Shown here: positions 44,323 to 54,471 of the stretch, piece by piece
Position numbering within the stretch: position 1 is the first letter of the stretch
How the letters are laid out: each line of letters opens with the position of its first letter
Position numbers and translations under genes: made by a program
Assembly (NCBI GenBank): GCA_963792385.1
Contig: CAWBVZ010000004.1
Location: forward strand, 124,001-188,000
Source: DASSUW01 sp963792385
GTDB lineage: Bacteria > Actinomycetota > Thermoleophilia > Solirubrobacterales > Solirubrobacteraceae
Reading direction: 5' to 3'
Length of the DNA: 64,000 bases
Notes under the pieces: model-generated
What the model saw: the letters and a program-made list of their open reading frames with translations, nothing else
Databases searched by the model: none
What the model was told of the DNA's origin: nothing

Positions 44323-45200
44323 TGGATCACCTCGACCAGCTCGAGGCCGAGGCGATCCATGTCATCCGGGAGGTGGCGGCCGAGCTCGAAAAGCCGGTGC
44401 TGCTGTTCTCCGGGGGCAAGGACTCGATCGTCCTACTGCATCTCGCCCGCAAGGCGTTCCGGGCGGGCGGGACCAGCTTCATGCCGTTCCCGGTGATGCA
44501 CGTGGACACCGGCCACAACTTCCCCGAGGTGATCGCGTTCCGCGACCGCCACGTCCCCGACGTGCTGGTGGCGTCGGTGCAGGAGTCGATCGACCACGGG
44601 CGCGTGGTCGACGAGCCGTCCCGCAACGGCCTCCAGACGACGACGCTGCTGGACGCGATCTCCGAGCACGGCTTCGACGCCGCGTTCGGCGGCGCGCGCC
44701 GTGACGAGGAGCGTGCCCGCGCGAAGGAGCGCGTCTTCTCGTTCCGTGACGACTTCGGGCAGTGGGATCCGCGCAGGCAGCGGCCGGAGCTGTGGGACAT
44801 CTACAACGGCCGCGTACGCAAGGGCGAGCACGTGCGCGTGTTCCCGCTCTCGAACTGGACCGAGCTCGACGTGTGGGAGTACATCCGCGTCGAGGGTCTC
44901 GGGCTGCCGCCGATCTACTTCGCGCACGAGCGCGAGGTGTTCGAGCGCGACGGGATGCTGTACGCGGTCTCCGACTTCCTCCCGCAAGCGGACGGCGAGC
45001 CGGCGTTCACGGCTTCCGTGCGCTACCGCACGGTCGGCGACATGACCTGCACGGGCGCGGTGCGCTCGGAGGCGACGACGCTCGACGACGTGGTGTCGGA
45101 GATCGCCGCCACCCGGATCACCGAGCGCGGCGAGACACGCGCCGACGACCGCGTGAGCGAAGCCGCGATGGAAGACCGCAAGAGAGTGGGCTACTTCTGA
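44322..45200 (+). CDS. cysD: Sulfate adenylyltransferase subunit 2
   Basis: 292 residues. The ATP-pyrophosphatase P-loop is LLFSGGKDSIVLLHLARKAF. HVDTGHNFPEVIAFRD and the CysD-specific AFGGARRDEERARAKERVFS follow. This separates it from PAPS reductase (CysH), which has a different C-terminal Cys motif. SNWTELDVWEYIRVEGL and a GDMTCTGAV stretch complete the fold. With CysN it forms adenosine phosphosulfate from sulfate and ATP. It is translationally coupled on both sides (TGATG at 44320 and 45198). Confidence 0.95.
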   Translation: MDHLDQLEAEAIHVIREVAAELEKPVLLFSGGKDSIVLLHLARKAFRAGGTSFMPFPVMHVDTGHNFPEVIAFRDRHVPDVLVASVQESIDHGRVVDEPSRNGLQTTTLLDAISEHGFDAAFGGARRDEERARAKERVFSFRDDFGQWDPRRQRPELWDIYNGRVRKGEHVRVFPLSNWTELDVWEYIRVEGLGLPPIYFAHEREVFERDGMLYAVSDFLPQADGEPAFTASVRYRTVGDMTCTGAVRSEATTLDDVVSEIAATRITERGETRADDRVSEAAMEDRKRVGYF

Positions 45201-46375
45201 TGCTGAAGGTCGCAACCGCGGGGTCGGTCGACGACGGCAAGTCGACGCTGATCGGCCGCCTGCTCCACGACTCGAAGTCGCTGATGGCCGACGAGATGGG
45301 CACCGCCGCCGACCTCGCGCGGCTGACCGACGGCCTGCGGGCCGAGCGCGAGCAGGGCATCACGATCGACGTCGCGTACCGCCACTTTGCGACGCCGCGG
45401 CGCCGGTTCGTGCTGCACGACTGCCCCGGCCACGCGCAGTACACGCGCAACATGGCCACGGGAGCGTCGACCGCCGACCTCGCGCTGGTGCTCGTCGACG
45501 CGCGCCGCGGGATGACCGAGCAGTCGCGCCGCCACCTGGCGATCGCGGCGCTGCTCGGCGTGCCGGGCGTGACCGTGCTGGTGAACAAGATGGACCTCGT
45601 CGGCTTCGCCGAGGACCGCTTCGACGCGGTCGTGCGCGAGGTGATCGACTGGTGCTCGCGGCTCGGCCTGCACGGCGTCGGCTTCATCCCGGTGTCGGCG
45701 CTGCACGGCGACAATGTGGTCGACCGCTCGGCGGCGATGACGTGGTACGCGGGCGAGTCGCTGCTCGAGCATCTCGAGAGCGCACCGACCGGCAACGGCC
45801 TCGCCGACGGCCCCGCGCGCCTGCCGGTGCAGTACGTGATCCGTGCCGATGCCGCCCGCTGGTACGCCGGTCGCCTGGCGGCCGGCACGCTGCGGGTCGG
45901 CGACGACGTCGTCGTGCTGCCCTCCGGCACGCGCTCGCGGATCGCCGCGTTCGAGGACGGCGCCGACACGGCCGCGGCGCCGCGCTCGGTCGCGGTGGCA
46001 CTCGAGGACGAGCTCGACGTCGGCCGCGGCGACCTGCTCGCCCGCCCCGCCGAAGCACCGGAGCCGGTACGCGAGCTGACCGCCACCGTGTGCTGGCTCG
46101 GCGACACGCCCGCCCGCCCGGGCGCGCGCTACGTGATCAAGCACACGACGCGATCGGTCACCGCCCGGCTGGAGGCGATCGAGCACCGGCTCGACGTCAC
46201 GACGCTGGCGCACGAGCCCGCCGACGAGCTCGAGCTCAACGCGATCGGCCGTGTCCGGCTGCGCCTCGCCGCCCCGCTGATGCCCGACCCGTACGAGCGC
46301 GTCCGCGCGACCGGCGCGTTCATCGTGGTCGACGAGGCGACGAACGACACGGTCGGCGCCGGCATGGTCGCCTAA
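45200..46375 (+). CDS. cysN: Sulfate adenylyltransferase subunit 1 (GTPase)
   Basis: 391 residues. GTP-binding motifs are G1 GSVDDGKSTLIGRLLHD, switch I EREQGITIDVAYRHF, G3 DCPGHAQYTRNM and G4 VNKMDLVGF; an EF-Tu-like beta-barrel follows (QYVIRADAARWYAGRLAAGT). It stimulates APS formation by CysD through GTP hydrolysis. The protein ends after the second barrel and carries no fused APS kinase domain, so CysC must be elsewhere if PAPS is made. Last gene of the sulfite reductase-cysD-cysN operon. Confidence 0.95.
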   Translation: MLKVATAGSVDDGKSTLIGRLLHDSKSLMADEMGTAADLARLTDGLRAEREQGITIDVAYRHFATPRRRFVLHDCPGHAQYTRNMATGASTADLALVLVDARRGMTEQSRRHLAIAALLGVPGVTVLVNKMDLVGFAEDRFDAVVREVIDWCSRLGLHGVGFIPVSALHGDNVVDRSAAMTWYAGESLLEHLESAPTGNGLADGPARLPVQYVIRADAARWYAGRLAAGTLRVGDDVVVLPSGTRSRIAAFEDGADTAAAPRSVAVALEDELDVGRGDLLARPAEAPEPVRELTATVCWLGDTPARPGARYVIKHTTRSVTARLEAIEHRLDVTTLAHEPADELELNAIGRVRLRLAAPLMPDPYERVRATGAFIVVDEATNDTVGAGMVA

Positions 46376-46401
46376 CCCCGAGGTTCGTTACGTGGAACAC
46401 T

Positions 46402-46983
46402 GTGCGGGTGGCCGACCGCACGCGTCCACGCCGTCAGCCGCGCCGGAAGGGCGGCACGAAGACCGACGGCGAACGCCGGCAGCTTGCGCGCAGCTCGCGC
46501 CATGCCGGCGCCGCATCGCCGCTGCCCAGTGATTGGGCGTTGCTGCTGTGCGACGGCGGCTCGCGGGGAAATCCCGGGCCGGCAGCCGTCGCGGCGGTGC
46601 TGGTGGCACCCAGCGGCGCGGTGCTCCAGACCGCGTCGGAGGCGATCGGGCGCGCGACCGCGGCCGAGGCCGAGTACCGGGCGATCCTGCTCGGGCTCGA
46701 GCTCGCCACGGCCAACCGCGCCGATCCGATCGAGGTCAGGAGCGACTCACAGCTTGCGATCACGGCGGTCGAGCGCAAGGCGCCGGACGACGCCGGCCTG
46801 GCGGCGCTCGTCCACCAGATCCGCTCGCTCGCGCGCGGGTTCTCGGCCGTGCGCTGGCGCTGGCACTCGCGCGGCGACAACGAGGCCGCCGACGCGCTGG
46901 TCAGGAGGTTGCTCTGGCAGATGGAGAGCGGACCGGCCCGCGGCCCCATGATTGCGGACCGGCCCGACCCTCCATCGGACTGA
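46402..46983 (+). CDS. Ribonuclease H-like protein
   Basis: About 193 residues from GTG 46402 (GTG 46408 also possible). A basic, likely disordered N-terminus of about 40 residues (RTRPRRQPRRKGGTKTD) precedes the RNase HI fold. The carboxylates of the active site are visible: ALLLCDGGSRGNPGPAA, TAAEAEYRAILLGLELA, IEVRSDSQLAI, and SRGDNEAADALVRR. It hydrolyses RNA in RNA-DNA hybrids. Bacterial RnhA-type proteins with GNPG motifs of this sort occur widely in actinobacteria. It stands 26 bases after cysN and converges on the LVIVD gene. Confidence 0.87.
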   Translation: MRVADRTRPRRQPRRKGGTKTDGERRQLARSSRHAGAASPLPSDWALLLCDGGSRGNPGPAAVAAVLVAPSGAVLQTASEAIGRATAAEAEYRAILLGLELATANRADPIEVRSDSQLAITAVERKAPDDAGLAALVHQIRSLARGFSAVRWRWHSRGDNEAADALVRRLLWQMESGPARGPMIADRPDPPSD

Positions 46984-46995
46984 GCGGTTCTCCGC

Positions 46996-48327
46996 TCAGC
47001 GGCTCTGCCCCGTGACCCCAGAGACGGCGGACGTGAGTCCCGCCGAGGGCAGCTGACAGACGAGACCCCAGCGCGCGTGCGGCGCGAACGCCGTGCGGGC
47101 CCGTCGAAGATCCGTGATGCTCGCGGCCTTGCGCACCGTCGGCAGCGCGCTGGAGCGATCGATCCGCAGGACGTCGACGCCGCTCGTGACGTCGAGCGCG
47201 TAGACGATCTCGTGCTCGGGATCGGTCGGCGCGAAGTAGGCGCCCCAGAACGTGCCGCTGGTGGCGTAGAAGCCGACCTGGCGGATGTCGGTCGGCTGCG
47301 AGACGTCGAGGAAGCGGACGCCCTGGTCGTACCAGCCCTGCGCCAGCAGACCGCCGGACTCGTCGAACCAGTGCGCCGAGCAGTTGATCGTCGCCGGCGA
47401 GCGGCCGACCTGGGTCGCAAGCTCGTTCAGCTCGGTGGTCCAGAGGTCGAGCATCTTCAGCTTCTGCGAGCCGTCCGAGTTGCGCTCGTCGGTGATCTGC
47501 CACGTCTGCAGCGAGCCCTGGCCGTCGCAGCCGGGCTTGAGGTAGTCCTCCTCGGTGACCGCGAGGGTGTCGTCGGTGATCCGCAGCGAGTTGTGATGCA
47601 GGAAGTCGAGCGGGCCGGATCCGTCGTCGCCCGGTAGGCCGCCCCCGGTGTTCGTGACGTTCTCATCCGAGCGCAGGAGGAGTTCCGGGCTCAGCGGGTC
47701 GGTCGTGTCGAAGCCGAACGTGCCGTCCTCGCCCGTGACCCACGTGATGCCGCGCGAGTCGACGTTGACGTCATGTGTGAAGCCGTTGCCGGGCAGCGGG
47801 AACGTCTTCACGAACTGCGGGTTGGCGAGATCGCGGATGTCGTAGATCGCCAAGCCCTCGGCTGTGCCGGTCGTGTACAGGTACTGGCAGTCGTTGACGC
47901 AGTTCGCGATGTGCCCGTTGGCGGTGTCGAACGTCGTGTTGAGCACCGAGCGGATGGCCGGCGCGCTCGGGTTGCTGACGTCGATCAGATAGATGGCGCC
48001 GACGCCCGCGAAGCTCGGGTCGTTGGTGATCACGACCGTGTCGCGCCCGACGTCGACGTCCTCGTTCTCGAAGTGCGGCAACGGGAGCCGCGACAGCAGC
48101 TGCGGCGACTCCGGCGTCGTGATGTCGTAGATCCCGAGCCCCGTCGCGCTCGTGACATACATCGTGTCGCCGTCGGGAGAGAACCGCGCACCGATCGCTC
48201 CTATCGCGTCCGGCAGCTTGCCGACGACCGTGACGTTGTCGGACTTCAGGCCCTGCGCCGAGGCGGCTGCGGGGGCCAACAGCAGCACGGCGGCAGCGGC
48301 GAGGACGAGGCGGACGAGTCGGGGCAT
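46996..48327 (-). CDS. Secreted LVIVD-repeat beta-propeller protein
   Basis: 443 residues. A signal peptide (LVRLVLAAAAVLLLAPAAASA) is followed by repeated LVIVD-type blades: GLGIYDITTPESPQLLSRLP, AIYLIDVSNPSAPAIRSVL, GLAIYDIRDLANPQFVKTF, GTFGFDTTDPLSPELLLRS and GVRFLDVSQPTDIRQVGFY. Cys pairs (NCVNDCQY and others) suggest disulfides. The fold is a propeller expected to bind ligands or partner proteins outside the cell; no catalytic motif is seen. The ATG at 48327 has GGAG nine bases upstream, so it has a normal ribosome-binding site. The repeat element at 48385-48525 lies upstream. Confidence 0.87.
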   Translation of the reverse strand: MPRLVRLVLAAAAVLLLAPAAASAQGLKSDNVTVVGKLPDAIGAIGARFSPDGDTMYVTSATGLGIYDITTPESPQLLSRLPLPHFENEDVDVGRDTVVITNDPSFAGVGAIYLIDVSNPSAPAIRSVLNTTFDTANGHIANCVNDCQYLYTTGTAEGLAIYDIRDLANPQFVKTFPLPGNGFTHDVNVDSRGITWVTGEDGTFGFDTTDPLSPELLLRSDENVTNTGGGLPGDDGSGPLDFLHHNSLRITDDTLAVTEEDYLKPGCDGQGSLQTWQITDERNSDGSQKLKMLDLWTTELNELATQVGRSPATINCSAHWFDESGGLLAQGWYDQGVRFLDVSQPTDIRQVGFYATSGTFWGAYFAPTDPEHEIVYALDVTSGVDVLRIDRSSALPTVRKAASITDLRRARTAFAPHARWGLVCQLPSAGLTSAVSGVTGQSR

Positions 48328-48384
48328 GGCGACTCCAACGCGGGCGCGCGCGAGAACTTGCGCGAAGTTGTGGCGCGGTTGCCG

Positions 48385-48525
48385 GGAACTGCGGCATTAA
48401 GGGAGAGGGTTCGGCCGCCGCGACCGCCGACTGTCGACTTGATCGGGCTGAGGCCGACGAACTCGACACTCGGACGCGCGGCCCCGCCGGAACCCCGCCG
48501 CCCTACCCAGCCGCAGTGGACGTTC
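48385..48525 (+). repeat. Dispersed palindromic intergenic element, copy 2
   Basis: About 141 bases. It shares AACTGCGGCATTAAGGG on the left with copy 1 exactly, the inner hairpin TGTCGACTTGATCGGG / GCCGACGAACTCGACACT (48432-48470), and the right end CTACCCAGCCGCAGTGGACG. Orientation equals copy 1. It sits between two divergent-from-element genes, 57 bases upstream of the LVIVD start, and 20 bases from the 3' end of the acetyltransferase gene. Confidence 0.8.
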
Positions 48526-48545
48526 GCCGAGCCCGCCTGGCGGGA

Positions 48546-49286
48546 TCAAAGATCGACGTAGATGTCCAGCGCCCCGGCGTCGGAGAATCCGAGCCGGGCG
48601 TAGACGCGTGCGGCGGCGTCCGTGTCCGGGTGCAGGTGCGCGAGCCGAGCGCCGCCGGCGAACGCGTGCGCGAGCAGCCACGAGCTCATCGCGGCGGCGA
48701 TCCCGCGGCGGCGTGCCGCCTCCGCGACCGCGACACCGGCGAGGAACACGGCCGGGCCGGCTGCGCCGTCGCTGCGCAACGTGTACGCGGTCCCGACCGG
48801 CTCGCCCGCCAACGAGGCGAGCGCGACGGTAATGCCCGGCGCGCCGAGGTGCGGCTCGAGCCACGGGCGCTGGAGCCGCGGATCGACCCCGAAGGCCGCA
48901 GCGTCGACGGCCAGCACCGGCTCGATGTCGGCCGGAGCGGCCGCGCGCAGGGCGAGGCCGAGCACGTCGGGCGCCGGCACGAAGTCCGGCTCCGTCAGGC
49001 CCATCAGCCGCATCCGGAACAGCTTCCGGCCGGCACTCCACGGGATCCCCACCGGCACGCGCACTCCCCACGGCAGGTGGCGCGCCGCGAAGAACGCCCG
49101 CGCACCCTCGAGGTCGGCGTCCGGGCCCGTGACGTCGGCGCCGTTCCACTGCGGATGCGGCAGACCAGAGGCCATCACGCGGATGTTGCGCAGCGCGACC
49201 GTGGCGCCGCCCTGGGGCGCCCGCAGCACACCCTCGGCGGCCCACGCGTCGGCATGGGCGGTGCGGACACGCGCGTCCAGGAGCAC
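48546..49286 (-). CDS. GNAT-family N-acetyltransferase
   Basis: 246 residues from the GTG at 49286. The N-terminal half (ADAWAAEGVLRAPQGGATVA, LEGARAFFAARHLPWGVRVP) is a degenerate GNAT-like domain. The C-terminal half is the typical fold, with ALASLAGEPVGTAYTLRSDG, AVFLAGVAVAEAARRRGIAAAM (acetyl-CoA pyrophosphate loop RRRGIA) and ARVYARLGFSDAG. It acetylates an unknown amine. It lies two bases after the histidine phosphatase stop and is co-transcribed with it. Confidence 0.83.
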   Translation of the reverse strand: MLLDARVRTAHADAWAAEGVLRAPQGGATVALRNIRVMASGLPHPQWNGADVTGPDADLEGARAFFAARHLPWGVRVPVGIPWSAGRKLFRMRLMGLTEPDFVPAPDVLGLALRAAAPADIEPVLAVDAAAFGVDPRLQRPWLEPHLGAPGITVALASLAGEPVGTAYTLRSDGAAGPAVFLAGVAVAEAARRRGIAAAMSSWLLAHAFAGGARLAHLHPDTDAAARVYARLGFSDAGALDIYVDL

Positions 49287-49288
49287 GC

Positions 49289-49882
49289 TCAGTAGAGCCC
49301 GGTCGGGAGCCCGCCGTCGGGCAGCGACCCGTACACGAGCAGCCGCGGGCGCTCGCCGAGCTCGAACACCGTCGCGCTCGCGTTCGGTGGCGAGCCGAGC
49401 CGGAGGGCGTCGGCGCCGGTCACGTGCGCGACGGCGACCCGGATGCAGCCGCCATGGCACACCACCAGCCACGGACCGCCGTCCGCGATCAGCTCGTCCA
49501 GCGCGCCGCTCACGCGGGCCGAGAACGCCTCCCACGACTCGCCGTCGGGCGCCCGCCGCGGCCCGCCACGCCAGTTCGTCAGCTCGGTGCCCTCGGCGTC
49601 GACCTCGGCCGCCGTCCGGCCGCCCCACGAGCCGACGTCGATCTCGCGCCAGCGCGCGTCGAACCGCGCCGGGCGCACGCCCAGCAGCTCCGCCGTCTCG
49701 CGGGCGCGCCCGAGGTCGCTGGAGATCACGCGCTCCTGCGGAACGCCGTCGACCACGCCCGCGAGCGCGCGCGACTGCTCGCGACCGTGCTCGGACAACG
49801 GCGGGTCGAGCTGCCCCTGCAGGCGCTCCTCCGCGTTCCAGGTGGACTCGCCGTGGCGGACGAGGATCAGCCGGTCGCTCAC
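49289..49882 (-). CDS. Histidine phosphatase (phosphoglycerate mutase-like) family protein
   Basis: 197 residues from the GTG at 49882. The phosphohistidine motif is LILVRHGESTWNAEERLQGQ. SSDLGRARETAELLG, WREIDVGSWGGRTAAEV and the second His in WLVVCHGGCIRVAVAHV complete the active site. A phosphatase on small molecules, for example sugar phosphates or alpha-ribazole phosphate, is likely. The start is supported by TAGGGT seven bases upstream. It is divergent from the carboxylase alpha chain with only 22 bases between starts. Confidence 0.87.
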   Translation of the reverse strand: MSDRLILVRHGESTWNAEERLQGQLDPPLSEHGREQSRALAGVVDGVPQERVISSDLGRARETAELLGVRPARFDARWREIDVGSWGGRTAAEVDAEGTELTNWRGGPRRAPDGESWEAFSARVSGALDELIADGGPWLVVCHGGCIRVAVAHVTGADALRLGSPPNASATVFELGERPRLLVYGSLPDGGLPTGLY

Positions 49883-49904
49883 GGCGGGTACCCTACGCGC
49901 CGCC
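49883..49904. promoter_or_regulatory. 22-bp bidirectional promoter with one symmetric -10 element
   Basis: The seven bases TACCCTA (49889-49895) read TACCCT rightward and TAGGGT leftward. Rightward spacing to the ATG at 49905 is ten bases; leftward spacing to the GTG at 49882 is seven. The same base pairs therefore serve as -10 box in both directions, and there is no room for separate promoters or leaders. Confidence 0.55.
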
Positions 49905-51665
49905 ATGTTCACGAAGGTCCTGGTGGCAAACCGCGGCGAGATCGCCGTCCGCGTGATGCGCGCGCTCGACGAGCTCGGCGTGCCGTCGGTCGCCGTCTAC
50001 TCCGAGGCCGACCGCGAGTCCCAGCACGTCAGGCGCGCAGCCGAGGCGTATCTGCTCGGCCCGGGACCGGCCGCCGAGTCCTATCTGAACGTCGACAAGC
50101 TGATGGAGGTGATCGAGGCCTCCGGCGCCGACGCCGTGCATCCCGGCTACGGCTTCCTGGCCGAGAACGCCGCGTTCGCCAAGCGGCTCGAGGACGCGGG
50201 GATCACGTTCATCGGCCCGCCCGCGTCCGCGATCGAGGCGATGGGCTCCAAGACCAAGGCACGCGAGCTGATGAAGGGCGCCGGCGTGCCGATCGTGCCC
50301 GGCACCACCGAGGCCGTCGAGACCGTCGAGGACGCCCGCCCGATCGCCGAGGAGATCGGTTACCCGATCGCCGTCAAGGCGGCCGGCGGAGGCGGTGGCA
50401 AGGGCTTCCGCGTCGCGCTCGAGCCCGACAAGCTCCAGGAGGCGTTCGAGGGCGCCGCCCGCGAGGGCGAGAAGTTCTTCTCCGACGCGACCGTCTACCT
50501 CGAGCGCTACCTGCCCGACCCGCGCCACGTCGAGGTGCAGGTGCTGGCCGACAAGCACGGCGCCGTCGTCCACCTCGGCGAGCGCGACTGCTCGCTCCAG
50601 CGCCGCCACCAGAAGCTGATCGAGGAGTCGCCGGCGCCGATGGTCGACGACGCGCTGCGCGAGCGGATCGGCGACATCGCGGTCGAGGCCGCGCGCGCCG
50701 TCGGCTACCACTCGGCCGGCACGATCGAGGGCCTGCTCCAGGACGGCGAGTACTTCTTCCTCGAGATGAACACGCGCGTGCAGGTCGAGCACTGCGTGAC
50801 CGAGGCGACGACCGGGATCGACATCGTGCGCGAGCAGATCCTGATCGCGGCCGGCGAGCCGCTGTCGTTCGGCCAGGACGACGTCCGCTGGCACGGCCAC
50901 GCGATCGAGTGCCGCATCAACGCCGAGGACGCGGCGAAGAACTTCGCCCCCGCGCCCGGCACGATCACGGCGTACTTCGAGCCCTCCGGCCCCGGCGTGC
51001 GCGTCGACTCCGGCGTGCTCGCCGGCTCCGAGATCACGCCGCTGTACGACCCGATGATCGCGAAGCTGATCGTCTGGGACGCCGACCGCGAGAAGGCCAC
51101 GCGCCGGATGGCGCGCGCGCTCGACGAGTTCCAGATCGAGGGCGTCCGCACGCTGATCCCGTTCCACAAGGCGATCATGGGCTCCGAGCAGTGGGCGAAC
51201 GCGGAGACGTGCCGCGACCTGATCGAGGACCGCGCGTGGCTGAAGACGCTCGCGCAGGGTGGGCGGGAGCCGATCAAGGCGCCCGCCGAGGACGAGGCGG
51301 AGACGGTCGAGCGCGACTATCTCGTGGAGGTCAGCGGCAAGCGCTTCGAGGTCAAGGTGCGCGGCGAGGCGGCGGCGCCGAACGGCGCCGCGCCGGCCGC
51401 ACGACAGGCGCCCAAGCGCGAGCGCAAGTCGGGTGGCGGCGGTGGCGGCGGCGGCGACGCGCTCACCTCGCCGCTCCAGGGCAACGTCTTCAAGGTGCTG
51501 GTCGAGCAGGGCGCCGAAGTCGAGGAGGGCGCGCTGATCTGCATCATCGAGGCGATGAAGATGGAGAACGAGATCACCGCCCACAAGGGCGGCACGGTGG
51601 CCGAGCTGCCGATCTCCGAAGGGGCCGCGGTCGCCAGTGGCGACACGCTGGCCGTGATCAAGTGA
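49905..51665 (+). CDS. Acetyl/propionyl-CoA carboxylase alpha chain (biotin carboxylase-BCCP)
   Basis: 586 residues. The ATP-grasp biotin carboxylase domain covers residues ~1-450: KVLVANRGEIAVRVMRALDE, DAVHPGYGFLAENAAFA, KAAGGGGGKGFRVA and FFLEMNTRVQVEHCVTEAT. A poly-Gly linker follows, then the biotin carrier domain with Lys552 in CIIEAMKMENEITA. It carboxylates biotin and hands CO2 to a beta subunit; the beta chain at 30117 is a candidate partner. The layout equals the actinobacterial AccA3/PccA type. It overlaps the M20 peptidase gene downstream as GTGA. Confidence 0.95.
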   Translation: MFTKVLVANRGEIAVRVMRALDELGVPSVAVYSEADRESQHVRRAAEAYLLGPGPAAESYLNVDKLMEVIEASGADAVHPGYGFLAENAAFAKRLEDAGITFIGPPASAIEAMGSKTKARELMKGAGVPIVPGTTEAVETVEDARPIAEEIGYPIAVKAAGGGGGKGFRVALEPDKLQEAFEGAAREGEKFFSDATVYLERYLPDPRHVEVQVLADKHGAVVHLGERDCSLQRRHQKLIEESPAPMVDDALRERIGDIAVEAARAVGYHSAGTIEGLLQDGEYFFLEMNTRVQVEHCVTEATTGIDIVREQILIAAGEPLSFGQDDVRWHGHAIECRINAEDAAKNFAPAPGTITAYFEPSGPGVRVDSGVLAGSEITPLYDPMIAKLIVWDADREKATRRMARALDEFQIEGVRTLIPFHKAIMGSEQWANAETCRDLIEDRAWLKTLAQGGREPIKAPAEDEAETVERDYLVEVSGKRFEVKVRGEAAAPNGAAPAARQAPKRERKSGGGGGGGGDALTSPLQGNVFKVLVEQGAEVEEGALICIIEAMKMENEITAHKGGTVAELPISEGAAVASGDTLAVIK

Positions 51666-52984
51666 GCGCCGAGCTCGACGCACTTATCCACGAGGCCGCC
51701 GACTGGCTGCGGATCCCGTCGATCTCGATCGGCGAGCGCAACGACGAGGCGCTGCGGTCGGCCGCCGAGTGGGCGCAGCGGCGCGTGCTCGCGGCCGGTG
51801 GCACGTGCGAGCTGGTGGACACGCCCGGCGGCGCACCGCTGGTGGTCGGCGAGCTGCGTGCCGCGCGCGAGGACGCTCCGACCGTGCTGATCTACGGCCA
51901 CTACGACGTGCAGGATCCCGGCGAGCAGTCCGACTGGACGACGCCGCCGTTCGAGCCCGACATCCGCGACGGCCGCTTGTACGCGCGCGGCGCGGCCGAC
52001 GACAAGGGCAACTTCCTCCCGCTGCTGCACGTCGCGTGCGAGATGGCGGACGCGGGCGAGCTGCCCGTGCACGTCCGCGTGCTCGTCGAGGGCGCCGAGG
52101 AGTCCGGCACCGAGGACGTCAACGAGTGGGTGCTGGCCGACGAGCGCGGCGCCGACTGCGCGATCGTCTTCGACTCCGGGATGCTCGATCCCGAGACGCC
52201 CGCGATCACGACCGCCACGCGCGGGATCGTGTTCGCCGCGATCGAGATCCGCACCGCCGAGCGGATCGCCCATTCGGGCGTCTACGGCGGCGCCGCGCTG
52301 AACGCGTTCCACGCGCTTCACCGGGCGCTGGCGGCGGTGCTCCCCGGCCCCGACGGCCGGCTGCCGGAACCGCTGCGCGCCGGCATCGAGCCGCCGACCG
52401 CGGAGGAGCTGGCCGGCTGGGACACGCTGCCGGGCGGCGCCGTCGAGCTCCGCCAGGCCGGCGCACAGCCTGCCGACGCGGCGGCCGCCGCCGAGTTCTA
52501 CGTCCGCACGGGGGCCGACGCATCGCTCGACGTGCACCGCATCCGCGGCGGCGAGGCGCGCACGATCATCCCGCCGGTCGCGTCCTGCGACCTGTCGGTG
52601 CGGCTCGCGCCCGGCCAGGAACCGGAGACGATCTCGAGCGCGCTCGAGGCGCTGCTGCGCGACGCCCTGCCGGACGGCGCCGAGCTGACGTACTCGGCGG
52701 AGCTCGCGAGCCCGTCGCGGTTCGACCCCGAGAGCAAGCCGCTGCGGATCGCCCGCGCCGCGCTCGCGCGCGCGTGCGGCCGCGAGCCGGTGCTGATCCG
52801 CACCGGCGGATCGCTCCCCGTGCTCGCCGCGTTCTCCGAGCGCGGCATCCCCACGATCGTGTCGGGCTTCGGCCTGCCGCAGGACGCCTTCCACGCGCCC
52901 GACGAGTCGTTCGCGCTCACCAGCCTCGACCTCGGCCGCCGCTCCGCCCGGGCGCTCTACGAGGACCTCGCAGAGTTACCATAG
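51662..52984 (+). CDS. M20/M28-family dipeptidase (ArgE/DapE-like)
   Basis: 440 residues from the GTG at 51662 (overlaps the previous stop). The metal-binding blocks of M20 peptidases are in order: LIYGHYDVQDPGEQSDWTTP, LYARGAADDKGNFLPLLHVA, VLVEGAEESGTEDVNEWVLA (catalytic Glu pair), and FDSGMLD. The dimerisation domain is followed by GLPQDAFHAPDESFAL with the final His ligand. It cleaves dipeptides or N-acyl amino acids in the cytosol. The link to the carboxylase is operonic only. Confidence 0.9.
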   Translation: MSAELDALIHEAADWLRIPSISIGERNDEALRSAAEWAQRRVLAAGGTCELVDTPGGAPLVVGELRAAREDAPTVLIYGHYDVQDPGEQSDWTTPPFEPDIRDGRLYARGAADDKGNFLPLLHVACEMADAGELPVHVRVLVEGAEESGTEDVNEWVLADERGADCAIVFDSGMLDPETPAITTATRGIVFAAIEIRTAERIAHSGVYGGAALNAFHALHRALAAVLPGPDGRLPEPLRAGIEPPTAEELAGWDTLPGGAVELRQAGAQPADAAAAAEFYVRTGADASLDVHRIRGGEARTIIPPVASCDLSVRLAPGQEPETISSALEALLRDALPDGAELTYSAELASPSRFDPESKPLRIARAALARACGREPVLIRTGGSLPVLAAFSERGIPTIVSGFGLPQDAFHAPDESFALTSLDLGRRSARALYEDLAELP

Positions 52985-52991
52985 GGGCCGG

Positions 52992-53015
52992 CGCGCGGGG
53001 ACCGCTCCCCGCGCG
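52992..53015 (+). terminator. GC-rich 10-bp hairpin between the M20 and M1 peptidase genes
   Basis: CGCGCGGGGA (52992-53001) and TCCCCGCGCG (53006-53015) pair perfectly around a 4-base loop. No T-run follows, so termination may be intrinsic but weak, or the stem may shape the M1 mRNA leader. GGGAGG lies between the stem and the ATG at 53037. Confidence 0.4.
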
Positions 53016-53036
53016 GGGAGACCGAGGGAGGTTCAC

Positions 53037-54467
<1,431 letters not shown>

Positions 54468-54471
<4 letters not shown>

